This document shows positions 33,680 to 40,698 of a stretch of 58,532 nucleotides of DNA, piece by piece. Below the pieces are notes generated by a model. It was not told where the DNA came from and made no database searches. It saw only the letters and a list, made by a program, of their open reading frames with translations. The stretch is from Eubacteriales bacterium (lineage in GTDB: Bacteria > Bacillota > Clostridia > Lachnospirales > Lachnospiraceae): contig JAUNDV010000002.1 in NCBI GenBank assembly GCA_030525875.1, positions 1 to 58,532 of the forward strand, written 5' to 3'. Numbering within the stretch: position 1 is the first letter of the stretch; each line of letters starts with the position of its first letter. The position numbers and the translations under genes are program-made.

Positions 33680-34246
33680 ATGGGATTAATTGAAATAATA
33701 TTTCTTGCATTCGGGCTTAGCATGGATGCGTTTGCTGTATCTATATGTAAGGGGCTTTCGCTTACAAAAGCTGATATCAAAGCTGGTATAATATGTGGAT
33801 TATGGTTTGGCAGTTTTCAGGCATTGATGCCATTTATAGGATACTTTCTTGGCGCAAGGTATGCATATGCGGTAGAAAGTGTAGATCACTGGATAGCTTT
33901 TGTTTTGCTTGGATTAATAGGCTTTAATATGATAAAGGAAGCATTTTCAGAAGAGGAAAGCGGGAAGGACAAAGGAGATTTATCTCCTAAAAATATGCTT
34001 GTGCTCGCTGTTGCGACATCAATAGATGCTTTGGTAGTGGGAATTTCGCTTGCCATGGCTGGAAATGTAAATATAGCAACAGCTGTGATATTTATAGGTG
34101 TAATAACCTTTGCTATGAGCTTCATTGGAGTAAAGCTTGGGAGATTCTTTGGAAGCAAGCTTAAGAAGAATGCCCAGATACTTGGAGGTGTGATACTTTG
34201 CTTTTTGGGAGTGAAGATACTGATGGAACATTTGGGGATTTTTTGA
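33680..34246 (+). CDS. mntP: manganese efflux pump MntP
   Basis: A 188-residue six-helix membrane protein exporting Mn2+. The two related halves each carry a conserved Asp in a helix: FGLSMDAFAVSICKG near residue 14 and VATSIDALVVGIS near 115, with charged loop EEESGKDKGD between. An in-frame TTG at 33662 is possible, but GGGAGG ends at 33675 and sets ATG 33680. A terminator follows 17 bases after the stop. It is monocistronic. Confidence 0.95.
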   Translation: MGLIEIIFLAFGLSMDAFAVSICKGLSLTKADIKAGIICGLWFGSFQALMPFIGYFLGARYAYAVESVDHWIAFVLLGLIGFNMIKEAFSEEESGKDKGDLSPKNMLVLAVATSIDALVVGISLAMAGNVNIATAVIFIGVITFAMSFIGVKLGRFFGSKLKKNAQILGGVILCFLGVKILMEHLGIF

Positions 34247-34262
34247 TAAGATTAAATACAAA

Positions 34263-34296
34263 AAGACTTTCGCTGTAAGTGACGAAAGTCTTTTTT
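34263..34296. terminator. terminator between mntP and the transporter gene
   Basis: 9-bp stem AGACTTTCG/CGAAAGTCT (34264-34272 and 34283-34291) followed by T6 on the plus strand and preceded by AAAA, so it can serve both convergent genes. Confidence 0.85.
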
Positions 34297-34316
34297 GGTA
34301 TATTTTATTTTACATA

Positions 34317-35501
34317 TTAAGCTTGTTTCTGCTCTCTTTCTTCACGATTCTTCTTCATAACACGTGGAATTGATATGATAAGAGGAAGAACGATAGTTGG
34401 AAGAGCGATCTTTCCAAGAAGTGTATATCCCTTGTTTACGATGGCAATAAGTCCAACACGTGAAATGAACCAGCAAACAAGAAGGTAACCGGTAGAAAGA
34501 ATGAAGAACTTCATCTTATGGCTTACCTTGTCAGATTTCCAAACTGTTGCCCAACGGTTTGAGAAGTTGAATGTAAAACTTGGTGCAGTTGATACAACTG
34601 AAAATACAACAACAACCCAGTAAACTGCTGTAAGAACAGGAGGAAGATATTTCTGACATATTGTAAGAATAGGTGCACTGTCTGAAACTACATCAGGCAT
34701 AAATGGAAGAACTATAATACCGGTCATAACAAAAAGCAAGGTAACTAATGCACCTATCATGATGCCTGATCCGATAGCGTCCTTCTGGTTACGGAGTCTG
34801 TCACCATAGTTACTAAGAGATGAACCCCACTGAGAACAGGTAGCACAATATGCAAGGAACATGCTGAGATGGGCATTTACTGTGCTTATGCCCCAGTTAG
34901 GACCTTCTTCGAAATTTCCTATACGTGCTGCGATTACATCGCCACGAATAGCAAATACTGCTATCATGATTGCAACAAGTGAAACAATAAGTGTAACAGT
35001 CATAACGCCGTTGAATTTTCTTAAGAAACCAGCACCATTTACTGTAAGAGCGGCAAAGAGAAGAACTCCGCCAATACTTGCAATTGTATTAGGTATACCA
35101 AAGAGCTGATTCATAAGCTGTGAGAAAAGTGCTATGGTAGCGCCTACAGTAACAAGTCCCATCATTGTTGAATAGATATCAAAGAAGATAGTAACAATCA
35201 TCTTTAATGTTGGATTTGAGTTAGGCTTCTCAAGGCCGTAAAGCGCAAGATAATAAGAGTTATAGTTGCTAACTTTATATGCACGTACAAAATTAAGTCC
35301 TGTTACGCAGAAGAAAGCCATTGCAGCGAAGAAGATAAGAAGCCATACGAGTGCCCATCCTCCTCCAAGCGTTACAATGTATTGTGAGGCATAAACTCCT
35401 GATGCCATGTTTGCGCCACAATATGTTCCGAACATCAAAGCGCCTAGACCAAACCATATGCTAAATGTTTGCCAAGCACCGCCTTTTCCTTTATTTTCCA
35501 T
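34317..35501 (-). CDS. YkvI-like polytopic membrane transporter
   Basis: A 394-residue integral membrane protein with about ten to eleven helices, beginning IWFGLGALMFGTYCGANMASG. The glycine-rich first helix and overall pattern resemble the YkvI (COG3949) group of the amino-acid/amine transporter superfamily; the substrate is unknown. ATG 35501 has AAAGGGG six bases upstream; the longer frame from 35573 has none. It follows the UroD-like gene on the same strand after a 153-bp leader with competing hairpins, so the pair may import and process one compound. Confidence 0.75.
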   Translation of the reverse strand: MENKGKGGAWQTFSIWFGLGALMFGTYCGANMASGVYASQYIVTLGGGWALVWLLIFFAAMAFFCVTGLNFVRAYKVSNYNSYYLALYGLEKPNSNPTLKMIVTIFFDIYSTMMGLVTVGATIALFSQLMNQLFGIPNTIASIGGVLLFAALTVNGAGFLRKFNGVMTVTLIVSLVAIMIAVFAIRGDVIAARIGNFEEGPNWGISTVNAHLSMFLAYCATCSQWGSSLSNYGDRLRNQKDAIGSGIMIGALVTLLFVMTGIIVLPFMPDVVSDSAPILTICQKYLPPVLTAVYWVVVVFSVVSTAPSFTFNFSNRWATVWKSDKVSHKMKFFILSTGYLLVCWFISRVGLIAIVNKGYTLLGKIALPTIVLPLIISIPRVMKKNREEREQKQA

Positions 35502-35533
35502 ATTAACCCCTTTCAAAAATAAACATAAAATCA

Positions 35534-35581
35534 AATGAGCATCGCATGCTCTTGAAGCTTGTGAGCAAAACAATGCTCATT
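35534..35581 (-). promoter_or_regulatory. leader with mutually exclusive hairpins before the transporter gene
   Basis: On the minus-strand RNA, TGAGCA (35579-35574) can pair with TGCTCA (35567-35562), and GAGCAT (35551-35546) with ATGCTC (35542-35537). Alternatively AATGAGCAT (35581-35573) pairs with ATGCTCATT (35542-35534). The two states exclude each other, as in an attenuator. Confidence 0.45.
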
Positions 35582-35654
35582 GATTCTAGATTATTTACAC
35601 AATATAGTTTTTGCAGAAAATAGATAGTCTATAATTTGATAAAACAATTAGCGA

Positions 35655-36677
35655 TTAATGTTTTTCTGCATATTCTATTGCGGCTTCACGTACCCACTCA
35701 AGACGTGTATCGTCGATATCGTTAGGAACGGTGCAATCGTCTCCGAGCATAACACCAACCTGACCACATTCATCAAGAATCTTGAATGCAGCTTCCTTAA
35801 CTTCTTCCTTTGTTCCCTTGTAGATGATTGTATCCTGTGCGTATCCTCCAAATACTGGCTTTCCGCCAAAGAGTTTCTTTCCATCGCTTAATGATACACC
35901 TTCAGCGTATACTGCGATATTGTAAGCAGCTGCTTCGTAATCCTTGAATAACTCAAGTGTGTTAGAAAGTCCGTGATATCCACAGATATGAAGAAGGTTC
36001 ATATTGCTAAGTTTGTTAGCGGCTGCCATAACCTTCTTATCAGATGGTGCAACATATTTTGCATAAAGTTCATCAGGTATATACTGTGCCTGATTGTTTA
36101 CGCTGAAGTAAATTCCATCTACGCCACATTCCTTAATAAGCATTTCGTTGAGTGCAATGATGCCATCAGCGATTTTATCAAGTGCTGCAACAACAGAATC
36201 AGGATCCTCCTCAAGATACTGAAGGAATAAAGGTTTCTGGTCAGAAACTGTTCCTACATCTAAACCGCTCAGACTTGTACGGAGAACGATATATGGAGAA
36301 AATCCGGTTGAATAAACAGGAGCATCACAATCTTTGTAGATTTCAAGAACACGCTCTGTAAGCTCTCTTGTTTTCTTTCCGTATGCAGAATCTACAGCAG
36401 GAGGTACTACATTTCTGAGGTCGGATGCCTTCTCGACAAAAGATGTATCGAGTGGCATGATCATAAGTGTATCATTCATAATTTTTGCAACGTCTGGATC
36501 GAATTTCTCGAGAGCGTATTTGTGTCCCATAACGTTACGCTCAAATGCGTCTGCATTTTCAAGGCCTGTTCCCCATTCTGGAGCTTCTACAAAATGGTGG
36601 AAGAATGCAACTGGAACACGATCTACAGGTTTGTTCTGTAAGAAGTTCATAAATCTTTCACGTTTTGTCATTGTCAT
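35655..36677 (-). CDS. uroporphyrinogen decarboxylase-like (URO-D/MtaA family) protein
   Basis: A 340-residue URO-D superfamily protein. The TIM-barrel N-terminus KRERFMNFLQNKPVDRVPVA and the zinc-type motif LLHICGYHG place it nearer to MtaA/CmuA-type corrinoid or coenzyme methyltransferases than to HemE. No heme genes are nearby. GAGG precedes the ATG by eight bases. A YkvI-like transporter follows. No corrinoid protein is encoded in the window, so the methyl acceptor and substrate are unknown. Confidence 0.8.
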   Translation of the reverse strand: MTMTKRERFMNFLQNKPVDRVPVAFFHHFVEAPEWGTGLENADAFERNVMGHKYALEKFDPDVAKIMNDTLMIMPLDTSFVEKASDLRNVVPPAVDSAYGKKTRELTERVLEIYKDCDAPVYSTGFSPYIVLRTSLSGLDVGTVSDQKPLFLQYLEEDPDSVVAALDKIADGIIALNEMLIKECGVDGIYFSVNNQAQYIPDELYAKYVAPSDKKVMAAANKLSNMNLLHICGYHGLSNTLELFKDYEAAAYNIAVYAEGVSLSDGKKLFGGKPVFGGYAQDTIIYKGTKEEVKEAAFKILDECGQVGVMLGDDCTVPNDIDDTRLEWVREAAIEYAEKH

Positions 36678-36794
36678 AAATATTTCCTCGCTTTCATTAT
36701 ACGCTTTGTATAAAATGTTAATAAAATAGTATCATGATGAAGAATATTTGTATAATGAATATAATTATTATGGGGTATAAATAAAAGTAATAAC

Positions 36795-36826
36795 CCAAAA
36801 TATACTCTAAAAAGCTTATATTTTGG
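36795..36826. repeat. inverted repeat CCAAAATATA-N12-TATATTTTGG
   Basis: Perfect 10-bp arms at 36795-36804 and 36817-36826 in the 302-bp gap between the UroD-like gene and tRNA-Gly. No T tract follows, so an operator is more likely than a terminator. The rest of the gap is AT-rich and holds a possible minus-strand -10 at 36696-36701. Confidence 0.6.
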
Positions 36827-36911
36827 CGAATTATGATACAAAATAACCTATAACAAAAAGATGATAGGAATGTGATGATGGATAGATGGATGAAAAAAAT
36901 AAAAAAAATGC

Positions 36912-36940
36912 TTGACTATTTTTGGTGCTTAGTATATACT
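36912..36940 (+). promoter_or_regulatory. promoter of tRNA-Gly(TCC)
   Basis: TTGACT at 36912-36917, 17-bp spacer, TATACT at 36935-36940, 39 bp before the tRNA. Confidence 0.8.
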
Positions 36941-36979
36941 TCAACATGTTCGAGAGAACAAAACAAATAAGTAACCTTC

Positions 36980-37050
36980 GCGGGTGTAGTTCAATGGTAG
37001 AATGACAGCCTTCCAAGCTGTACACGTGGGTTCGATTCCCATCATCCGCT
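36980..37050 (+). tRNA. tRNA-Gly (anticodon TCC)
   Basis: Acceptor GCGGGTG pairs with CATCCGC (one G-U); anticodon stem ACAGC/GCTGT surrounds CTTCCAA. Second tRNA-Gly of the window; it too is followed by accessory genes. Confidence 0.97.
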
Positions 37051-37052
37051 TC

Positions 37053-37092
37053 AACATCTATTTATGGTTTTTGACTGTAAATAGATGTTTTT
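37053..37092 (+). terminator. terminator after tRNA-Gly(TCC)
   Basis: Perfect 12-bp stem AACATCTATTTA/TAAATAGATGTT (37053-37064 and 37078-37089), then a T-rich run. Confidence 0.9.
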
Positions 37093-37097
37093 GTTTT

Positions 37098-37152
37098 ACA
37101 GGAAACTTCGTTTTCTGTAAAGTTAAAAAAGTACCTGTATAAAGACAGGTAC
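37098..37152. repeat. two adjacent short hairpins
   Basis: ACAGGAAA/TTTTCTGT (37098-37105, 37111-37118) and GTACCTGT/ACAGGTAC (37131-37138, 37145-37152). They lie between the tRNA terminator and the 3' end of the DUF operon; the second may terminate that operon. Confidence 0.5.
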
Positions 37153-37265
37153 AAAAATAGATAACACGGTTTTACAATATATAAAAGCCTCCAACACAAT
37201 GCCAGCTTACCCTAAAAATGGATCAGAATTAAGGGGACGGATAGATTGATAATGTCAATTTCATC

Positions 37266-37472
37266 TTATGCGGATTGCCTGGCTTCGATATATAGATCAA
37301 TATCTTCTACAATATATTTTTCACCAGTGGTGTGAAGTGCTTCATAACAAGAATAAATATATTCCCACACACGGTATTTGGTAAAAAGTGCAGAAACCTG
37401 CTTGCCGGTTAAATTCTTTGCGGTTTTGTATTTCTCGACACAGTAGATCAGAAAAATTCCTTCCTTACTCAT
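37266..37472 (-). CDS. DUF3791 family protein
   Basis: A 68-residue protein resembling DUF3791, with the pattern FLIYCVEKYKTAKNLTGKQV, then a WEYIYSCYEALHTTGE segment and a short Asp-Ile-Asp-Tyr-like C-terminus. Family function is unknown; members recur beside DUF3990 genes. An ATG at 37478 overlaps the upstream stop, but GAGGAGG ends too close to it; ATG 37472, seven bases downstream of the SD, is preferred. It is the last gene of the four-gene operon and a candidate antitoxin or accessory partner. Confidence 0.8.
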   Translation of the reverse strand: MSKEGIFLIYCVEKYKTAKNLTGKQVSALFTKYRVWEYIYSCYEALHTTGEKYIVEDIDLYIEARQSA

Positions 37473-37474
37473 AA

Positions 37475-37714
37475 TCATACCTCCTCTGGAAATGTAAATG
37501 TACCGGTTTTCTTTTCTTCATCAAACATATTGAATAGCATCAAAGGACTTAGATGCCATACTTTTGTATCTTCATGCTCTAATGAAGAATACACTCCCGA
37601 TTCATAAAACTCTCTGGAAGCAGCTACTTCGTCGTATGGATAGTGTTCCGTGATCAGACGGATTACCTGCGGAACCAAAAGTGTTAACACTGCTTCAAAT
37701 TTCTGTTTCTCCAT
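37475..37714 (-). CDS. small acidic protein of unknown function in the DUF3990 operon
   Basis: I do not recognise this 79-residue protein. It is predicted mostly helical, with an N-terminal amphipathic segment (VLTLLVPQVIRLITEHY), a Glu/Ser middle part and a WHLSPLMLFNMFDEE motif, which would suit a protein-protein interaction. It starts within the stop codon of the DUF3990 gene (TAATG), and its SD GAGGAGG is formed by the last Glu codons of that gene. Coupled position suggests an antitoxin or cofactor of the DUF3990 protein. Confidence 0.75.
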   Translation of the reverse strand: MEKQKFEAVLTLLVPQVIRLITEHYPYDEVAASREFYESGVYSSLEHEDTKVWHLSPLMLFNMFDEEKKTGTFTFPEEV

Positions 37715-38205
37715 TAAAATTCCTCCTCTGGAACTGTTCCGATAAATTTCAGGTAACTTAATGCATTTTCTGATGTAAACACCAGCTGGTTATAGAGTTT
37801 CTTAATTTTTAAGGCTTCGAGAGTCTGCTCTTTTGAAAACACACCGGCTGTATATAAGTTAAAGGTTGTATAAACATCATCATTGGCGACCGGTCCGAAG
37901 ATAATGTCAAAAGCTTCGCCGTTATAGTTTCCAGCCCGATTGTCAGATACAAAATCTAACCAGGCTTCATTTGCGGTATCAAAGCTCAAAACAGAACATG
38001 AAGAAAATGCCTTCGCTTTATCAAGTTCATAGATATTTACGACTCGACGCCCCTCTTTTCGGCGCTTGTATACTTTGTCAGCAAAGCCAATTGCCTGCAT
38101 CTTATTTGTTGTTGTGTAAAATCCGAAACCAAAGTCTAGAAAACGATTTTGCTGGATGAGCTTTGGCTTGGATACGATTACATTACTTCCATGGTATAAA
38201 ATCAT
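37714..38205 (-). CDS. DUF3990 family protein, predicted ADP-ribosyltransferase fold
   Basis: A 163-residue cytosolic protein matching the DUF3990 pattern: LYHGSN at the N-terminus, [20 protein letters not shown] at about 23-42, and a late [15 protein letters not shown] segment at about 138-152. The H-G-S, G-x-G-F-Y-x-T and terminal Q-x-V/F blocks resemble the H-Y-E/Q core of ADP-ribosyltransferase-type toxins; this is inference by motif. It starts inside the stop of the preceding gene (ATGA). It would be the effector or toxin of the operon. Confidence 0.82.
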   Translation of the reverse strand: MILYHGSNVIVSKPKLIQQNRFLDFGFGFYTTTNKMQAIGFADKVYKRRKEGRRVVNIYELDKAKAFSSCSVLSFDTANEAWLDFVSDNRAGNYNGEAFDIIFGPVANDDVYTTFNLYTAGVFSKEQTLEALKIKKLYNQLVFTSENALSYLKFIGTVPEEEF

Positions 38206-38504
38206 AGATTTTCCTCCAATATTTTTGTGGCGAGTCTCTGCTCCTTGGTCAAGGACTTGATCATGGCTTCAACATGGTGACGTTTATCAACCTGCTCTCG
38301 TACTTCTTTAATCTCATCTTTCCCGACATACTTTGAAATGACCTTTTTTCCGTCTCTGTATTTTAGATAGTAGTAGATATTTCCATTGATTTTCTTTTCA
38401 GAAATCGTACCTTTTGGAAGATTGGAAAGTGTTTCCTGATACCTCGCCAACATATAGTCTATTCTCTGTTTTTCCTGTAAAACTGTATTTAAAATCATAT
38501 TCAT
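38202..38504 (-). CDS. DUF6788-like small basic protein
   Basis: A 100-residue protein, first of the operon. A helical start ([20 protein letters not shown]) is followed by a beta pair with a conserved-looking Tyr-Tyr-Leu-Lys-Tyr-Arg-Asp-Gly-Lys core and a basic helix ending [13 protein letters not shown]. The layout resembles DUF6788, whose members often sit in mobile elements. GTG 38513 is in frame, but AGGTG placed six bases upstream favours ATG 38504. A consensus-like promoter lies directly upstream. Confidence 0.7.
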   Translation of the reverse strand: MNMILNTVLQEKQRIDYMLARYQETLSNLPKGTISEKKINGNIYYYLKYRDGKKVISKYVGKDEIKEVREQVDKRHHVEAMIKSLTKEQRLATKILEENL

Positions 38505-38521
38505 GTCAATCACCTATCTAT

Positions 38522-38550
38522 ATTATACCCAACTAAAACTTGTATATCAA
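38522..38550 (-). promoter_or_regulatory. promoter of the DUF3990 operon
   Basis: On the minus strand TTGATA (38550-38545), 17-bp spacer, TATAAT (38527-38522), 18 bp before the first ATG. It is among the best promoters in the window, so the operon should be expressed. Confidence 0.8.
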
Positions 38551-38582
38551 TATATGTTGTGTAAAGCGTAGAAAAAAGAAAG

Positions 38583-38602
38583 ACCCCTCAATCATGAGGG
38601 GT
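38583..38602 (-). terminator. terminator of the XRE-cupin regulator gene
   Basis: ACCCCTCA/TGAGGGGT stem with a 4-base loop. On the minus strand it is followed by CTTTCTTTTTTC, giving a T-rich tail. Confidence 0.85.
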
Positions 38603-38636
38603 GTTGATATGTCGCATACCTTTTGTTCTATAAAAC

Positions 38637-39317
38637 TCAATTAGAAGTCCTTGCTATAGGAAACCATATCGCTGGTGTAAAGAGCGATAAGCCGGTGACG
38701 GTGGTATCAAGCTCATTGTATATGGTGTGAGGAATGTTTGACTTTAGGAGCATGCTTTCTCCATTGCGGAGTCTGATTTTCTCTCCAGGGATTTCGATGA
38801 CTAGTTCGCCACTTTCTACAATAATAATTTCCTCACTTGGATGCTTTACTGGAAAGTCTCCGTCAGCTGACTTTGGATCAAGTTCAAATCTTATTACCAA
38901 AGACTGAGGAACATACTTAGGAGATGGCATCGGTGACAGGAGATGGTATTTAACATGTGAGTTAGGCAGTGACAGGCTTACGATCTGATCAGAAGTAATT
39001 TTTACATAACTTACATTGCTGTCGTCATTCTCTGTACTAGGAGTTTCCTTTTCAGAAGCTACAGGAGCAGTCTGGATGGCTGACTCATCATAATCGTCCT
39101 CTTCGCTATATTCTCCATCAAGCTCTACCTGCTTCATAAAATAATAAGTAGGAACATCCAGGGCCTGACTTATCTTACGAAGAGTGGATAAAGATGGTTC
39201 GGTCTGATTTCTTTCTATCTGAGATATATAACCGATGGAGAGTCCTGATTTCTCTGATATTTCCTTTAAGGTTGTTCTCTTCTGCTTTCTTACAGATCTA
39301 ATAATATCACCTAACAT
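38637..39317 (-). CDS. XRE-family regulator with C-terminal cupin domain
   Basis: A 226-residue regulator with an N-terminal helix-turn-helix (about 8-62, with LKEISEKSGLSIGYISQIER), an acidic linker and a cupin sensor domain (about 145-215, with HPSEEIIIVESGELVIE and SNIPHTIYNE). Such regulators usually control a nearby amino-acid, peptide or polyamine catabolic operon. It diverges from the epimerase/DUF819/peptidase genes, and an inverted repeat lies between the -35 and -10 of that operon, so it is the likely regulator. Confidence 0.92.
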   Translation of the reverse strand: MLGDIIRSVRKQKRTTLKEISEKSGLSIGYISQIERNQTEPSLSTLRKISQALDVPTYYFMKQVELDGEYSEEDDYDESAIQTAPVASEKETPSTENDDSNVSYVKITSDQIVSLSLPNSHVKYHLLSPMPSPKYVPQSLVIRFELDPKSADGDFPVKHPSEEIIIVESGELVIEIPGEKIRLRNGESMLLKSNIPHTIYNELDTTVTGLSLFTPAIWFPIARTSN

Positions 39318-39539
39318 AAAGTATTATTCTCCTTAATATACTGAATAAACGCATTTGTTCTATGATTAATATACCAAAAAATAAGACATTAAACTATTTA
39401 TATTAAAAAATAAGATAAAAAAACTTTTTTTTGGCTATTATACATATATAGATATTACTTAAATTCATACAAGACAAATCTTAAAATTATACTAATTGTG
39501 TAAAATAGTGAGATTATAGTAATAAAACGCGTTAAGCTG

Positions 39540-39568
39540 TTGACACAAAATTTTACAAATAGTAAAAT
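39540..39568 (+). promoter_or_regulatory. promoter and operator of the epimerase operon
   Basis: TTGACA at 39540-39545 and TAAAAT at 39563-39568 (17-bp spacer). The inverted repeat ATTTTAC-AAATA-GTAAAAT (39550-39568) fills the spacer and -10, an ideal repressor site. Confidence 0.65.
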
Positions 39569-39600
39569 TGCGATAATATATTTTTACGGAGGAAATATAA

Positions 39601-40677
39601 ATGAAGATTACAGACATTAAAATTGAAAAGCTTTATATTCCTATGAAAAAGCCATTTAAGATCGCTTTTGCTGAGCAGGATCATTCAGAGAACATTCTTG
39701 TAAAGATCATGACAGACGAAGGCATCTGGGGTATAGGAGAGGCAGCGCCTTTTGAGCCAGTTACAGGTGAGTCAAATGAGACAGTTATCTGCGTTCTCAA
39801 CTTATTCAGGCAGGCTCTTATCGGCATGGATGCTGTAAATATTGAGCAGATTCACGTTATGATGGATCGTCTCATTGTTGGAAATACAGCAGCTAAGGCA
39901 GCTATTGATATTGCTCTTTACGATATCAAGGGTAAGATGATGGGACAGCCTCTTTACAAGGTTCTTGGTGGAAATTCTAATTCTTTCATTACAGATATGA
40001 CAATCGGAATCGATACACCAGAGAATATGGCAGCTGAGGCTAAAAGCCGTGTTGAAGATGACGGTTTCAGCGTTCTTAAGATTAAAGCAGGAATCAATCC
40101 TGAAAATGATATAAGAGCTATTAAGCTTATCAGAGAGGCAGTAGGACCTTCTGTAAGACTTAGAGTTGATGCTAACCAGGGCTACACAGTTAATGATGCA
40201 ATAAGAACACTTAATGCATTTGACGAGGTTGGAGGAGTTGAGGCTGTTGAGCAGCCAGTTCCTTACTGGGATGTAGACGGAGCAGCATTTATCCGTTCAA
40301 AGGTAAATGTTAAGGTTATGCTTGATGAGACTATCCATACATCAATTGATGCTGCAAGAGCAGTAAAGAAGGATGCAGCAGATATTCTTAATATCAAGCT
40401 TATGAAGTGTGGCGGACTCTATGAGGCAGAGAAGATCAATGCTATTGCAGAGGCTAACCATGTTAACTGTATGGTAGGCTGCATGCTTGAGTCTAAGGTT
40501 GCTATCGCTGCAGGTGCAAGTTTCGTTGCTGCTAAGGCAAACGTAACTGAGGCTGACTGTGACAGCTTTATGTATGCTGTAGATCCTGAAATGGGAATGA
40601 GCGGCGGATTTACTATTAAGAACGGTGTTTATACAATGTCAGAGAAGCCAGGTCTTGGCCTTGATATTGATTTCTAA
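39601..40677 (+). CDS. dipeptide epimerase (L-Ala-D/L-Glu epimerase type), enolase superfamily
   Basis: A 358-residue muconate-lactonising-type enolase-superfamily enzyme. The catalytic set is complete: Lys160 and Lys162 in the LKIKAG motif, metal ligands Asp190 (DANQGY), Glu217 (EQP) and Asp242 (LDET), and Lys266 on the other face. The N-terminus MKITDIKIEKLYIPMKKPF and the pattern of specificity residues suit AE (Ala-Glu) epimerases of murein-peptide recycling, though other dipeptides are possible. AGGAGG-like SD present. Operon with a DUF819 transporter and a CocE-type peptidase. Confidence 0.88.
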   Translation: MKITDIKIEKLYIPMKKPFKIAFAEQDHSENILVKIMTDEGIWGIGEAAPFEPVTGESNETVICVLNLFRQALIGMDAVNIEQIHVMMDRLIVGNTAAKAAIDIALYDIKGKMMGQPLYKVLGGNSNSFITDMTIGIDTPENMAAEAKSRVEDDGFSVLKIKAGINPENDIRAIKLIREAVGPSVRLRVDANQGYTVNDAIRTLNAFDEVGGVEAVEQPVPYWDVDGAAFIRSKVNVKVMLDETIHTSIDAARAVKKDAADILNIKLMKCGGLYEAEKINAIAEANHVNCMVGCMLESKVAIAAGASFVAAKANVTEADCDSFMYAVDPEMGMSGGFTIKNGVYTMSEKPGLGLDIDF

Positions 40678-40698
40678 ATTAGAACAGGGGGATATTTT

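Noticed and set aside
35655-36677. HemE (heme biosynthesis uroporphyrinogen decarboxylase)
   Set aside because: No heme genes are nearby, and the HICG zinc-type motif points to the methyltransferase branch.
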